NCBI RefSeq assembly: GCF_000758665.1
Contig: NZ_CP009285.1
Location: 3,286,001 to 3,350,000, forward strand
From: Paenibacillus borealis
GTDB lineage: Bacteria; Bacillota; Bacilli; Paenibacillales; Paenibacillaceae
DNA: 64,000 bases
Direction: 5' to 3'
Shown here: positions 1 to 8,007 of the stretch, piece after piece
How the letters are laid out: every line of letters begins with the position of its first letter
Position numbering within the stretch: the first letter of the stretch is position 1
Notes under the pieces: generated by a model
What the model was told of the DNA's origin: nothing
The model's database searches: none
Seen by the model: only the letters and a program-made list of their open reading frames with translations
Program-made: the position numbers and the translations under genes

Positions 1-35
1 TAATAATTCTAAACATTCACAATTAGGAGATGCTT

Positions 36-857
36 ATGGATAACTTGGCAGCATTGGTCGCAGCAGCACCCTTTTTCAAACAGATTCACGCACAGGACAT
101 TATGATCGGCATTACGGATCGGGAAATATTCCATTACTATGCACCCAGCAAAGTGCTCGATTTCGGTTTAACCAAAGGAAGTCCGGTTCCTCCGGATGAT
201 CCCTCACTCGGCAATGCCCTGGCAGGACGCGCTACGACAAACCGGCTGTCGCCTGAGCTGTATGGAGCAACTGTGATTTCTTCGGCAGTGCCGGTCTATG
301 GTGCGGAGGGTGAAGTTATCGGGGCTTTCGCTATAGCCTATACGCTGGAAAATGAAGATAAAATGGAACAGCTGACCGAAAACATTAATCAGATCAGCGG
401 CCAGCTCATGGATATGGTTCAGAATGTAGCAGCCCAGTCTGAGGAGCTGTCGGCGACGACGGCGCAGATTCTGGACAATTCCCGTAAGACCGTGGAAGAG
501 TCCAAGCAGGTGAATAAGGTTGCCGGGTTTATCCGCGAGATCTCCGAGCAGACGAATCTGCTGGGCCTGAATGCGGCGATTGAGGCTGCGCGGGTCGGAG
601 AGCAGGGTGCAGGCTTCGGGGTAGTGGCGACAGAGGTCCGCAAGCTGTCGGTACATACGAAGGAAGCCACGAAGTCGATCGAGGATTCTCTTAGCACGGT
701 GCAGCGCTCGATCCGGGAGATGGAGCAGGAGATTGAAGCAATCGCCATGTCTTCCTCGGCTCAAGCTGAGCTGGTTACCCAGTTCAGTGATGTGATTGAG
801 AAGCTGAATGAGACCAGCGGGGAGATGGCCAGATTTATTTCATCCGTTATTCAATAA
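36..857 (+). CDS. Soluble methyl-accepting chemotaxis-type receptor
   Basis: Cytoplasmic chemoreceptor-like protein expected to pass a signal to the CheA/CheW array. Residues up to about 110 form a small sensory region without membrane segments. The rest is a short MCP signalling domain with the hairpin-tip motif [19 protein letters not shown] and the following [14 protein letters not shown]. At 273 aa it resembles the soluble receptors of Bacillales (YfmS-like size) rather than full transmembrane MCPs. The start at 36 is preferred to the ATG at 30 because AGGAG (25-29) then sits 6 nt upstream. A strong hairpin follows the stop, so it is probably the last gene of its transcript. The ligand is unknown. 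Confidence 0.85.
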   Translation: MDNLAALVAAAPFFKQIHAQDIMIGITDREIFHYYAPSKVLDFGLTKGSPVPPDDPSLGNALAGRATTNRLSPELYGATVISSAVPVYGAEGEVIGAFAIAYTLENEDKMEQLTENINQISGQLMDMVQNVAAQSEELSATTAQILDNSRKTVEESKQVNKVAGFIREISEQTNLLGLNAAIEAARVGEQGAGFGVVATEVRKLSVHTKEATKSIEDSLSTVQRSIREMEQEIEAIAMSSSAQAELVTQFSDVIEKLNETSGEMARFISSVIQ

Positions 858-868
858 AATATCATAAA

Positions 869-899
869 CAAGGCGGCCGTTATGTTAACGGCCGCCTTG
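869..899. terminator. Bidirectional hairpin terminator
   Basis: Perfect inverted repeat CAAGGCGGCCGTTA / TAACGGCCGCCTTG around a 3-nt loop, between the convergent chemoreceptor and MarR genes. The T-run is weak on both sides. Confidence 0.75.
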
Positions 900-916
900 C
901 TGTATTCAGTTATAGG

Positions 917-1411
917 TCAGGAATTAGAGCGGCCAGGAGGATGGGCGTTCAGGTGATCAATCTGCTGTTCCAGCACCGCGCCTGCTTTGCCCAGAAACTG
1001 TGTGATCAGCGTGAGTTCTTCTTCCGTATATGAAGCAGCCAAGGCAATCATAGCCGTATGAAGCGCCGAATAGGTCTCTATGACATCCGCTTTATGCTCA
1101 TATAGCGGAACGATAATCACTTTGCGGCGGTCACCCGGGTCATTTTCTCTGCGGACATAGCCGGTTTTCTCCAGCCGGTCAATTAATGCGGTGACGCTGC
1201 CGGTAGTCAGTCCGGTTAGCTTCGACAGTTCTCCGGCGGTAATCGGCCCCTTTTCACGCAGGATATCTACGGATATGAAGTCATTATTGTATAAACCGAG
1301 GGCGGAGGCCACATTCTGCTGATATTGTACCGTCCGGGTTCCCAGTCCGCGCATGAGCAGGGTGAATTGTTCCTGGAGTTCAGTCGGCTGATCGGGTTCA
1401 TGGCTGGACAT
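917..1411 (-). CDS. MarR family transcriptional regulator
   Basis: DNA-binding winged-helix repressor of about 165 aa. The reading frame shows the typical MarR core: an HTH around SKLTGLTTGSVTALIDRLEK followed by the wing with GYVRRENDPGDRRKVIIVPL. The start at 1411 (MSSHEPDQ) is chosen over the upstream ATG at 1450 because AAGGAGG lies 7 nt before it. It is convergent with the chemoreceptor gene and follows the oxidoreductase gene 1540-2667 on the same strand. MarR regulators often control an adjacent enzyme or efflux gene, so the oxidoreductase is a possible target. The ligand is unknown. Confidence 0.87.
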   Translation of the reverse strand: MSSHEPDQPTELQEQFTLLMRGLGTRTVQYQQNVASALGLYNNDFISVDILREKGPITAGELSKLTGLTTGSVTALIDRLEKTGYVRRENDPGDRRKVIIVPLYEHKADVIETYSALHTAMIALAASYTEEELTLITQFLGKAGAVLEQQIDHLNAHPPGRSNS

Positions 1412-1539
1412 GAGTAGTCCTCCTTCGAAAGAGATGGATAGCTTGGACACGCCAGAATTGCAAATTTAAGATGTTTGGCGGGCAAGGGAATGATAAATTT
1501 TATTGTAGCGAATCGTTTACTCATTTGCAAAAAGAAAGT

Positions 1540-2667
1540 CTATCGGACAGTACTCCGCCTCCAAAAAGTGACGCCGTTCAGAGGGTAGGCCATACTATAG
1601 CCGGTTCCGGCCTTCTCTGCGGATACCAGCGACAGATGGTTCCCGTCCGGCTGCAGAGTGAATAACTGCTCAATATGATAGACGCCTGGCGAAGGTGTGG
1701 ATTCATAGAGGTTAAGGATTACACCTGCGGCAGTTATTGCGGTAATATCTGCTTCATGTACACCCTCAATTCCATATTCAATCCGCACGGGCTTGTCGTT
1801 CTTCAACCCGTAGGCATCCACTTTAACTGCGTATCGTGCCGAGCCGAACCGGAATTTGCCGAAAGCCCGGACAGCGAAGTTACGGAAGGTCCTGTTCCGC
1901 AGCAGTGCGGGCAGACCTAATCTGCGCAGCACGGCAACAGCGGAGGTGGATATGCGGGAATCGAAGCAGAGCCGGGTGGAGACGGATGGAACGCCCAAAG
2001 TTTCAGGCAGAGTCTGCTGATCCGAAAAGGGAAAGCGGTAGGCTGTCCGGGTCCGCAGGTCAAAGCCGAAATCAGTGGACTTGCTTTCGGTGAAGCTTGA
2101 AGCTGTACGCGCTTTGCCATGCTCAGTAATCTCAAAGGATGCACCCAGATTGTCCACTGTCCACTCCAGTGCGGCTTGTCCATGACTGTCGCCCAGCCCC
2201 AACATTATGGAGATATCGATGGAATCCGTTTGCTCCAATTCCTGCATGGCCTGTGCCGCTAGCAGGTTGGTCAGCCCTGGAGCCAGGCCGACACTCAGCA
2301 GAGCTGATGCCTGAAGGTTATTCTTCACGGCGTCCAGTTTGTGCAGCCTGGTAAGGAAATCCCCGCTTGCCGAGACATCTACATAATGCGTGCCGCTCTG
2401 TAAGCAAGCCTCTGCCAGCCGCGTATCCTGCTGGTCCAGGCACATTACAACCAGCTTCACCCGTTCAAGCAGCTTCCGGTCCAGCGGCTCTTCTGCCGTC
2501 AGATGCAGCGGCTTCACGTACCCGCCGGTGCTGCGGGAGAACTCTTCGGCACGTTTCAGATTTCTTCCCGCCGCATAGACCTTCCCGGGATGTCTCCCGC
2601 CGAGAAGCCGGCAAATTTGTGACCCGACATGACCATAACCGCCGATGACTATAATATCTGTTTTCAT
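1540..2667 (-). CDS. Saccharopine dehydrogenase-like NAD(P)-binding oxidoreductase
   Basis: A 375-aa protein beginning with a Rossmann nucleotide-binding motif (IIVIGGYGHVGSQI) followed by AAGRNLKRAEEF and VVMCLDQQDTRLAEACLQSG, the arrangement of the saccharopine dehydrogenase NADP-binding family. The C-terminal half is a substrate domain without a motif I can tie to a reaction. True lysine-pathway saccharopine dehydrogenase is unlikely, since no lysine genes are nearby. It is divergent from the LuxR-type regulator at 2796, with about 130 bp between them, and lies upstream of the MarR gene. The function is assigned only at superfamily level. Confidence 0.75.
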   Translation of the reverse strand: MKTDIIVIGGYGHVGSQICRLLGGRHPGKVYAAGRNLKRAEEFSRSTGGYVKPLHLTAEEPLDRKLLERVKLVVMCLDQQDTRLAEACLQSGTHYVDVSASGDFLTRLHKLDAVKNNLQASALLSVGLAPGLTNLLAAQAMQELEQTDSIDISIMLGLGDSHGQAALEWTVDNLGASFEITEHGKARTASSFTESKSTDFGFDLRTRTAYRFPFSDQQTLPETLGVPSVSTRLCFDSRISTSAVAVLRRLGLPALLRNRTFRNFAVRAFGKFRFGSARYAVKVDAYGLKNDKPVRIEYGIEGVHEADITAITAAGVILNLYESTPSPGVYHIEQLFTLQPDGNHLSLVSAEKAGTGYSMAYPLNGVTFWRRSTVR

Positions 2668-2690
2668 TGTATCTTCTCCGTCCTTGAATA

Positions 2691-2718
2691 TTGAATGTAA
2701 GCTTACCTGCGATATAAT
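2691..2718 (+). promoter_or_regulatory. Sigma-A promoter for the LuxR-type regulator
   Basis: TTGAAT (2691-2696), 16-nt spacer, TATAAT (2713-2718). The spacer holds the 10-bp palindrome GTAAGCTTAC (2697-2706), a possible operator. Confidence 0.6.
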
Positions 2719-2760
2719 AAGAATTATGTTTCATTATCCGGATATTATGGACGGGAGACC

Positions 2761-2778
2761 ATCCCACATATGTGGGAT
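2761..2778. promoter_or_regulatory. Perfect 18-bp palindrome, probable operator
   Basis: ATCCCACATATGTGGGAT is a perfect palindrome located after the -10 element at 2713 and just before the ribosome binding site of the LuxR-type gene. The position suits autoregulation by that protein or binding of the nearby MarR product. It could instead act as an RNA hairpin near the start of the transcript. Confidence 0.5.
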
Positions 2779-2795
2779 TTAGAGAGGACATCAAG

Positions 2796-3860
2796 ATGAA
2801 CGAGGCGATGAAGAGCATACAGCAGCTGGACCCCGCCCGGGGCGGGGGAGCTATGGATTCACAGCAATACAGGGAAGCGGTTATTGCGAAGCTCCGTTCC
2901 GTTATTCCGTTTGCTGCGGCCTGCTGCACGACAGTAGATCCGCATACGCTTTTAACCACCGGGGCGGTCACGGAACAGGGGCTCGCAGCTGTGCACGCTG
3001 CGCTGTTTGAATATGAATATCTGCATGAGGATTATATGAAGTATGAGCATTTGGCCAAGGCGGAGCTTCCGGTAGCCTGCTTAAGCGGAGTTACGGGCGG
3101 AAGCCTGGAGAAGAGTGAGCGTTACCGCAAGGTCCTGCAGCCCGCAGGATTCGGTGATGAGCTGCGGGCTGCTCTTATGGCGGGCGGGGCCTGCTGGGGA
3201 TTCCTGACTCTGTTCCGCCCGCTGGATAGCCCTCCGTTTCAAGCGCAGGAATGCGCCTGGATCGCTTCCGCTGCACCGCTGATTGCTGCCGGGCTGCGCA
3301 GTTACGCCACATCGCTGCCCGGCAAGGATACGGACAGTGAAGGGCCGGCGGATAACGGAATTATGGTGCTGAATGAGCGGCTGATTGCGCTGAGTGCGAA
3401 TAAAGCGGCGAATTATTGGCTTGAGCAGATGCGGAAGGGGGAACGTCTGGATGCGGGAGTGCTGCCGGGGCCGGTCCGGGCCGTGTGCCTGCGGGTTGTA
3501 GCAGAGGAGAGTGCTTCCGAAGCTGCCCCTTCGAACGCTAAAATATGCCTCCAAACCGGGGAGGGGGCTTATCTGACAGTTACAGCCAGCAGGCTGGACG
3601 GCCCTGAGGAAGGCGTGCTGGCTGTTTCTTTTGTTAATGCCAGATCTTCCGATGTATTTCGCCTGCTGGCCGAGGCCTTTGCCTTAACAGCACGGGAGAA
3701 GCAGCTTGCAGAGATGCTGTTACTGGGGTTATCCACTAAGGAGCTGGCGGAGTCGCTTCATATCTCTGCTTATACCGTTCAGGACCACCTGAAATCCATC
3801 TTTGCCAAAGCAGGCGTGTTCAGCCGCCGCGAGCTGATCAGCAGGCTGCTGTCACGTTAA
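2796..3860 (+). CDS. LuxR-type HTH transcriptional regulator
   Basis: A regulator of about 354 aa. The last 65 residues form a GerE/LuxR HTH (ALTAREKQLAEMLLLGL then STKELAESLHISAYTVQDHL). The first 200 residues resemble a GAF-like sensory region (FRPLDSPPFQAQECAWIASAAP) with no receiver aspartate signature, so it is not a classical response regulator. The start at 2796 is preferred because AGAGAGGA precedes it, whereas the GTG at 2772 lies inside the 18-bp palindrome. It is divergent from the oxidoreductase gene, which is a candidate target. The ligand is unknown. Confidence 0.8.
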   Translation: MNEAMKSIQQLDPARGGGAMDSQQYREAVIAKLRSVIPFAAACCTTVDPHTLLTTGAVTEQGLAAVHAALFEYEYLHEDYMKYEHLAKAELPVACLSGVTGGSLEKSERYRKVLQPAGFGDELRAALMAGGACWGFLTLFRPLDSPPFQAQECAWIASAAPLIAAGLRSYATSLPGKDTDSEGPADNGIMVLNERLIALSANKAANYWLEQMRKGERLDAGVLPGPVRAVCLRVVAEESASEAAPSNAKICLQTGEGAYLTVTASRLDGPEEGVLAVSFVNARSSDVFRLLAEAFALTAREKQLAEMLLLGLSTKELAESLHISAYTVQDHLKSIFAKAGVFSRRELISRLLSR

Positions 3861-3881
3861 GGGGAAGAGGGTGTCTGGTAG

Positions 3882-4114
3882 TCCTGCCCATAATACAACA
3901 GTTTCCTCATCATACCGGCACATGGGCCTAAATTCAGAAATGTTGTATAAACTGCAGCATTTTCCTCATTGTATCGGCCTAAATCCAATATTGTTGTACA
4001 AACTGCAGCAATTTTCCTCCTCCATGCGGATTAGCGGGAGAATTCTTGCATTTCATACAACAATCTGCCCGAACACTCTGATATCTGTGGGTCCGAGTTG
4101 TAAAACGTACAACA
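3882..4114 (+). repeat. Array of about 51-52 bp units with a 7-5-7 hairpin (family C)
   Basis: Units start at 3941, 3992, 4044 and 4096, with a decayed one near 3882. The first clear unit is TGTTGTA-TAAAC-TGCAGCA, the second TGTTGTA-CAAAC-TGCAGCA, and later ones end in TACAACA. Each hairpin core is 19 nt. The units at 3941 and 3992 are followed by TTTTCCTC. The array fills most of the gap 3861-4188, where no convincing gene exists. The same core recurs near 42949-43070. Function unknown. Confidence 0.75.
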
Positions 4115-4188
4115 TTTTTGCCTTCAGTGCTGGTCTGTTCACGCAGCAGCATCGACTCAGCTACCTGCGTTTATTTTACTCAAAATCA

Positions 4189-4230
4189 AAAGGGGTCCCA
4201 ACAGCCATCTGGCTGTCGGGACCCCTTTTA
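4189..4230. terminator. Bidirectional rho-independent terminator
   Basis: AAAAGGGGTCCC ... GGGACCCCTTTT with the inner pair ACAGCCA/TGGCTGT. It has A- and T-runs on both sides, so it can serve the FMN reductase gene (minus strand) and any rightward transcript. Confidence 0.85.
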
Positions 4231-4262
4231 TTGTGATAATGCTGCGCTGCGGGTACCCGACA

Positions 4263-4805
4263 TTACTGGCGTAATGTCTTAAGTGCACCGCTCCAGGCCA
4301 GAACCTGATCGAGCATGGCGTTAACGTTGGCGATATGCAGATCAGCCGGTTTGAAGACGGAGCCGTTCTCGAAGTCAGTGAACAGCGAGAGCAGCGGGTG
4401 TACACGAACATCCGCTACAGACAGCTCGCCGAGAATTCCGCGTAAATGTTCAGCGGCGCGGACGCCTCCCGCCGAACCGTAACTTACGATACCTGCTGCT
4501 TTGTTGTTCCATTCTTCACGGGCGGAGTCCAGGGCATTCTTAAGTGCTCCGGTAAGACTGTGATTATATTCCTGTACAATAAATACGAAGCCGTCCAGTG
4601 TTGCCAGCTTGGCTGCCCACGCTTGAGCTTCCGCATAGCTGTCAGTTTCGCCCAGGAGCGGCAGCTTGAAGTCGGCAATATCCACGATTTCATAATTGGC
4701 ATCTCCGCGTGCGTCAGCAATACCTTTCACCCATTCACCGACCTGCGGGCTAACGCGGCCTTGGCGGGTACTTCCCAGAATAATTCCGATGTTTAATGTT
4801 GTCAT
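4263..4805 (-). CDS. NADPH-dependent FMN reductase family protein
   Basis: A 180-aa flavodoxin-fold reductase. It begins with the FMN phosphate-binding loop GSTRQGRVSPQVGEWV and contains QEYNHSLTGALKNALD and SYGSAGGVRAAEHLR, typical of the NADPH-dependent FMN reductase/azoreductase family. It probably reduces flavin, quinones or azo compounds in the cytoplasm. It is a single gene with its own promoter (4861-4888) and GAGGAGG 8 nt before the ATG. The physiological substrate cannot be told from sequence. Confidence 0.87.
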   Translation of the reverse strand: MTTLNIGIILGSTRQGRVSPQVGEWVKGIADARGDANYEIVDIADFKLPLLGETDSYAEAQAWAAKLATLDGFVFIVQEYNHSLTGALKNALDSAREEWNNKAAGIVSYGSAGGVRAAEHLRGILGELSVADVRVHPLLSLFTDFENGSVFKPADLHIANVNAMLDQVLAWSGALKTLRQ

Positions 4806-4860
4806 TGTAATTCCTCCTCGAATTTGGTTGTAAGTTTTTTGAAGTGGCTCTTATGTTTTT

Positions 4861-4888
4861 ATTATAGCTTATAACTTTAATAAAGCAA
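4861..4888 (-). promoter_or_regulatory. Promoter of the FMN reductase gene
   Basis: On the minus strand: TTGCTT, 16-nt spacer, perfect TATAAT. The -10 lies about 55 nt before the start codon. Confidence 0.6.
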
Positions 4889-5127
4889 GTGAATTTTAGA
4901 AACTATTTATTATCCTATACTTCCAAGAATAATAGATCGCTTAATAGAGGCCGCGGCCGGGCCAAGATGATCAGCCGTTCACAGAAGTGACATCTTCCTG
5001 GCTGCATTTATGAGAAGAATATGGGTCTGAAGACAGAAATATGTCCATGCTTCGATAGATTCTTATCCGTCCGGAGCTAAGGAAAACAAGTGCAAACAGG
5101 TTGTGAAAACGCTTCGCGTTATATATT

Positions 5128-5156
5128 AGTCATGGAACATAACATATTTCATGACA
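5128..5156 (+). promoter_or_regulatory. Candidate GlnR/TnrA binding region upstream of nifB
   Basis: AGTCA-N7-TAACA (5128-5144) matches the GlnR/TnrA core TGTNA-N7-TNACA with one mismatch. A third half-site, TGACA (5152-5156), follows after another 7 nt, giving three half-sites at 12-bp spacing. The putative nifB -10 is at 5188-5193, so these sites lie roughly at -70 to -45. That is suitable for activation under nitrogen limitation, as GlnR does for Paenibacillus nif operons. No other feature was found in the rest of the 4806-5321 gap. Confidence 0.55.
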
Positions 5157-5187
5157 ATATACCTGAGTGGGTCATTTGGGATTGAAC

Positions 5188-5193
5188 TATAAT
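5188..5193 (+). promoter_or_regulatory. Putative -10 element of the nifB operon
   Basis: TATAAT with no good -35 hexamer at 16-18 nt (GAGTGG or similar), as expected for an activator-dependent promoter. It would give a long AT-rich leader of about 120 nt before the nifB start. Confidence 0.5.
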
Positions 5194-5321
5194 TAGAATA
5201 AAAGTAATATAATTAAATAAAATTAGAATATTAAGTAAACGGATTTATTTATTATTTAGTTATATTTAAATATAATTAGATATAAAAATAATGGAGATGG
5301 AGGAGTGGAAATGGAGAGGCT

Positions 5322-6605
5322 TTGCAGAATCATCCCTGCTACAGTGAAGAGGCACATCACTATTTTGCCAGAATGCATGCTCCGGTTGCGCCAAGATGTA
5401 ATATCCAATGCCATTATTGTAATCCCAAATTTGATTGTGTGAATGAAAGCCGTCCCGGAGTGGTCAGCAGACTGCTGTCGCCGGATGAAGCTTACGGCGA
5501 AGTGTCACACATCCTCACAGGCATGCCTAATTTATCTGTAGTTGGTATCGCCGGACCCGGTGATCCTCTCGCCAATCCGGAAGCTACCTTCAGGACCTTT
5601 CGTCTGCTGGCAGATGCATACCCTGAATTGCATTTGTGTCTGAGCACGAACGGTCTTATGCTGCCCGATTTCATCGATATCATTCAGAAGCTGGGGATAC
5701 GCCATGTCACGGTTACTATGAACGCTATTGATCCCGTGATCGGGAGCCGGATCTATGCGCATGTCAGATATAAAGGGATTACTTATCGGGGAGAAGAGGC
5801 AGCAGCGCTGCTGATCCGGCAACAGCTGGAAGGGATCGCCCTGTTAACAGCGCGGGGGATCCTATGCAAAATCAATTCGGTTCATATCCCGGAGGTGAAC
5901 GGGGAGCATCTCAAGGAGGTGGCTGGTACAGTTCACAGGCTTGGCGCCTTCTCGCATAATATTATGCCGCTGATTCTATCTCCCGGCAGCCATTATTCTA
6001 AGCTGGATTTCAGAACGCCTACACTGGAAGAGACGGACAGGGTGCAGAAGGCTTCCTCCGCAATTATGCCGGTGATGCGCCATTGCCGGCAGTGCAGAGC
6101 GGATGCGGTCGGATTAATCGGCTCGGATCTCAGCCAGACTCCGGAAGTGTTACAGGCGCAAGGCAGCTATACTGCTGATCAACGGAGAGATATCAGGAAT
6201 CAATTGGCAGCCGGCATGAAGCAGACGGCTGCTGCTGCGCAAATACAGATTCAAGAGCAGCGGAGCGGTGCGGTAAGAGTGGCAGTAGCGACGAGAGGGT
6301 CGAATGTCATTAACCAGCATTTTGGACATGCCAAAGAATTCATGATATATGATGTGCTGCGGGGGAAGGTCCGGCTTGCCGGTGTGCGCAAAGTCCAGGC
6401 TTATTGCAATGGGACGCGGGAATGCGGCCCGCCGTTATCAGAAGCGGTAGAGATGCTTAAGGATTGCAGTCTGCTGTTATGCTCGGGTATCGGAGAAGCT
6501 CCCGCACGGGAGCTGCGGCAGTCAGGAGTTATTCCCTTAGTCCGCAAAGGGGATATTAACGAGCAGCTGCTGGAGAGTACGAGATATCTGCAGTATTTTC
6601 AATAG
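5322..6605 (+). CDS. nifB: NifB, radical SAM nitrogenase cofactor maturase with NifX-like domain
   Basis: NifB builds the 8Fe-9S-C precursor (NifB-co) used by every nitrogenase type. The N-terminus has the diagnostic HPC (Cys6) and the SAM-cluster motif CNIQCHYC (Cys26, 30, 33) followed by Cys39 and ESRPGVVS. Cys255/Cys258 in RHCRQCRADAVG match the other conserved NifB cysteines. Residues from about 308 form a NifX/NafY-type domain (VAVATRGSNVINQHFGHAKEF), so this is the two-domain form. The only sensible start is the TTG at 5322, with GGAG 5 nt upstream. No in-frame ATG or GTG exists between it and the upstream stop. It is first in the operon nifB-E-N-X-orf. Confidence 0.95.
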   Translation: MQNHPCYSEEAHHYFARMHAPVAPRCNIQCHYCNPKFDCVNESRPGVVSRLLSPDEAYGEVSHILTGMPNLSVVGIAGPGDPLANPEATFRTFRLLADAYPELHLCLSTNGLMLPDFIDIIQKLGIRHVTVTMNAIDPVIGSRIYAHVRYKGITYRGEEAAALLIRQQLEGIALLTARGILCKINSVHIPEVNGEHLKEVAGTVHRLGAFSHNIMPLILSPGSHYSKLDFRTPTLEETDRVQKASSAIMPVMRHCRQCRADAVGLIGSDLSQTPEVLQAQGSYTADQRRDIRNQLAAGMKQTAAAAQIQIQEQRSGAVRVAVATRGSNVINQHFGHAKEFMIYDVLRGKVRLAGVRKVQAYCNGTRECGPPLSEAVEMLKDCSLLLCSGIGEAPARELRQSGVIPLVRKGDINEQLLESTRYLQYFQ

Positions 6606-6639
6606 AAGAGATGGACAATAGGAGAAGGAGGGGGATGTA

Positions 6640-8007
6640 ATGCCCAGAGGTGTTCCGAACTTGTTCGTTGAGCCGGATTGTGAGCATAATGGCCAGGCGA
6701 AAAAAGGCTGTGCCAAACCTCTTCCCGGTGAGCTGGCCCGAAGCTGCGCCTTTCAGGGATCTCAGGCGGTTCTGCTGCCTGTATCCGATGCGGCACATCT
6801 TGTACATGGCACTCCTGGTTGTCTTCAGAACAGCTGGGCTATGCTGGAGAATGGATTACAGGGGGGACCTTTATCCAAATCCGGGTTCTCTATGGGGCTT
6901 ACGGAAATGGATATCATTCTGGGCGGCCGCAAAAAACTGCTCGAAGCCATAAATTATATCATCGAACATTATCATCCTCCGTGTATCTTTGTTTATGCCA
7001 CCTGTATCACGTTTCTCACTGCTGAAGATTTAGCTTCGATCTGTGACAAGGCTGAGAAACAGTGGAACGTTCCGGTCATTCCGCTGCATTATCCGGGTTT
7101 TACGGGCAACGGAAACATGGGCAGCCGCCAGGCAGGCGAAGCCCTGTTCGACAAAGTCATCGGAACCTCGGATGCAGACCCCGGCAGACTCACTCCTTTT
7201 GATATCAATCTTATCGGTGATTACCGCTTTGCAAGTGAAGGGCAAGACATTGAGGCGATGTTATCCAAAATAGGCATCCGGGTGATCTCGCGGATTGCCG
7301 GTGAATGTACCTTTGCTGAGCTGCGCAGTGCACATCAGGCCAAGCTCAACATGCTTGTGTGCAGCCGCTCAATGGTTACACTCGCCCGGAAGATGCGTGA
7401 CTCGTTCGATATTCCCTATTTCGAAGGCTCCTTCTGCGGCTCCCGTGAGATCCGCTTTTCTCTCCGGCAGCTTTCTTTTCATTTTCAGGATGAGCGGTTC
7501 GATAAGCAGCTCCACCGCTATATGCGCAAGGAGGAGGAGCGCCTGCATAAGGATATTCTGCATACTTATAAATCACTTAAAGGCAGAAAGGTTGTACTCT
7601 TCACCGATGGCAGCGAAAGCTGGAGCTATATTTCCGTACTGAGTGAGCTGGGCCTCCGAATCGCAGCCATCGGCACGAACCAGAACGCGCAGGAGGATAT
7701 ATCGCGGATCAAAGAAAGGCTCCAAGAGGAGACCATTCTCGTGGTGCAGAGTGATGAAGCGAAGATGCTGCAGCTGTACCGGGACCGCAAGGCAGAGCTG
7801 ATGATTGTCAGCGGACGGAACGCTTTTGTTCCGCTCAAGGAGCGAATCCCATTTCTTAATCTGGATGAGCAGCAGCACGGGGGATATGCGGGCTATGAGG
7901 GTGTCAGACGGCTTGCCCGGGATTTGCTGGATACGCTGGAGCAGCCGGTCTGGAATTTGATCTTCCGGTGCTCCCCGTGGGAGGTGGACAGCTATGGCCA
8001 GGCCTGA
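6640..8007 (+). CDS. nifE: NifE-like nitrogenase cofactor scaffold alpha subunit
   Basis: A 455-aa member of the nitrogenase component 1 family. NifE pairs with NifN to mature NifB-co into FeMo-co. Conserved cluster cysteines are visible at Cys36 (SCAFQGSQAVLLP), Cys61 (HLVHGTPGC) and Cys122 (YATC). Cys241 (NMLVCSRSM) matches the cofactor-site cysteine of NifE. HLVHGTPGCLQNSW is typical of NifE rather than NifD. GGAGGGGG precedes the ATG, 34 nt after nifB. The gene overlaps nifN by 14 nt, implying coupled translation. It could be a VnfE-type or Anf-dedicated variant; only phylogeny would tell. Confidence 0.85.
   Translation: MPRGVPNLFVEPDCEHNGQAKKGCAKPLPGELARSCAFQGSQAVLLPVSDAAHLVHGTPGCLQNSWAMLENGLQGGPLSKSGFSMGLTEMDIILGGRKKLLEAINYIIEHYHPPCIFVYATCITFLTAEDLASICDKAEKQWNVPVIPLHYPGFTGNGNMGSRQAGEALFDKVIGTSDADPGRLTPFDINLIGDYRFASEGQDIEAMLSKIGIRVISRIAGECTFAELRSAHQAKLNMLVCSRSMVTLARKMRDSFDIPYFEGSFCGSREIRFSLRQLSFHFQDERFDKQLHRYMRKEEERLHKDILHTYKSLKGRKVVLFTDGSESWSYISVLSELGLRIAAIGTNQNAQEDISRIKERLQEETILVVQSDEAKMLQLYRDRKAELMIVSGRNAFVPLKERIPFLNLDEQQHGGYAGYEGVRRLARDLLDTLEQPVWNLIFRCSPWEVDSYGQA

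Noticed and set aside
2465..2971. Minus-strand 168-aa frame across the oxidoreductase start
   Set aside because: It overlaps the true gene in another frame and crosses the divergent promoter.
3871..4236. 121-aa open frame downstream of the LuxR-type gene
   Set aside because: It runs through the 51-52 bp hairpin repeats and into a terminator stem, lacks a ribosome site and gives a low-complexity peptide.
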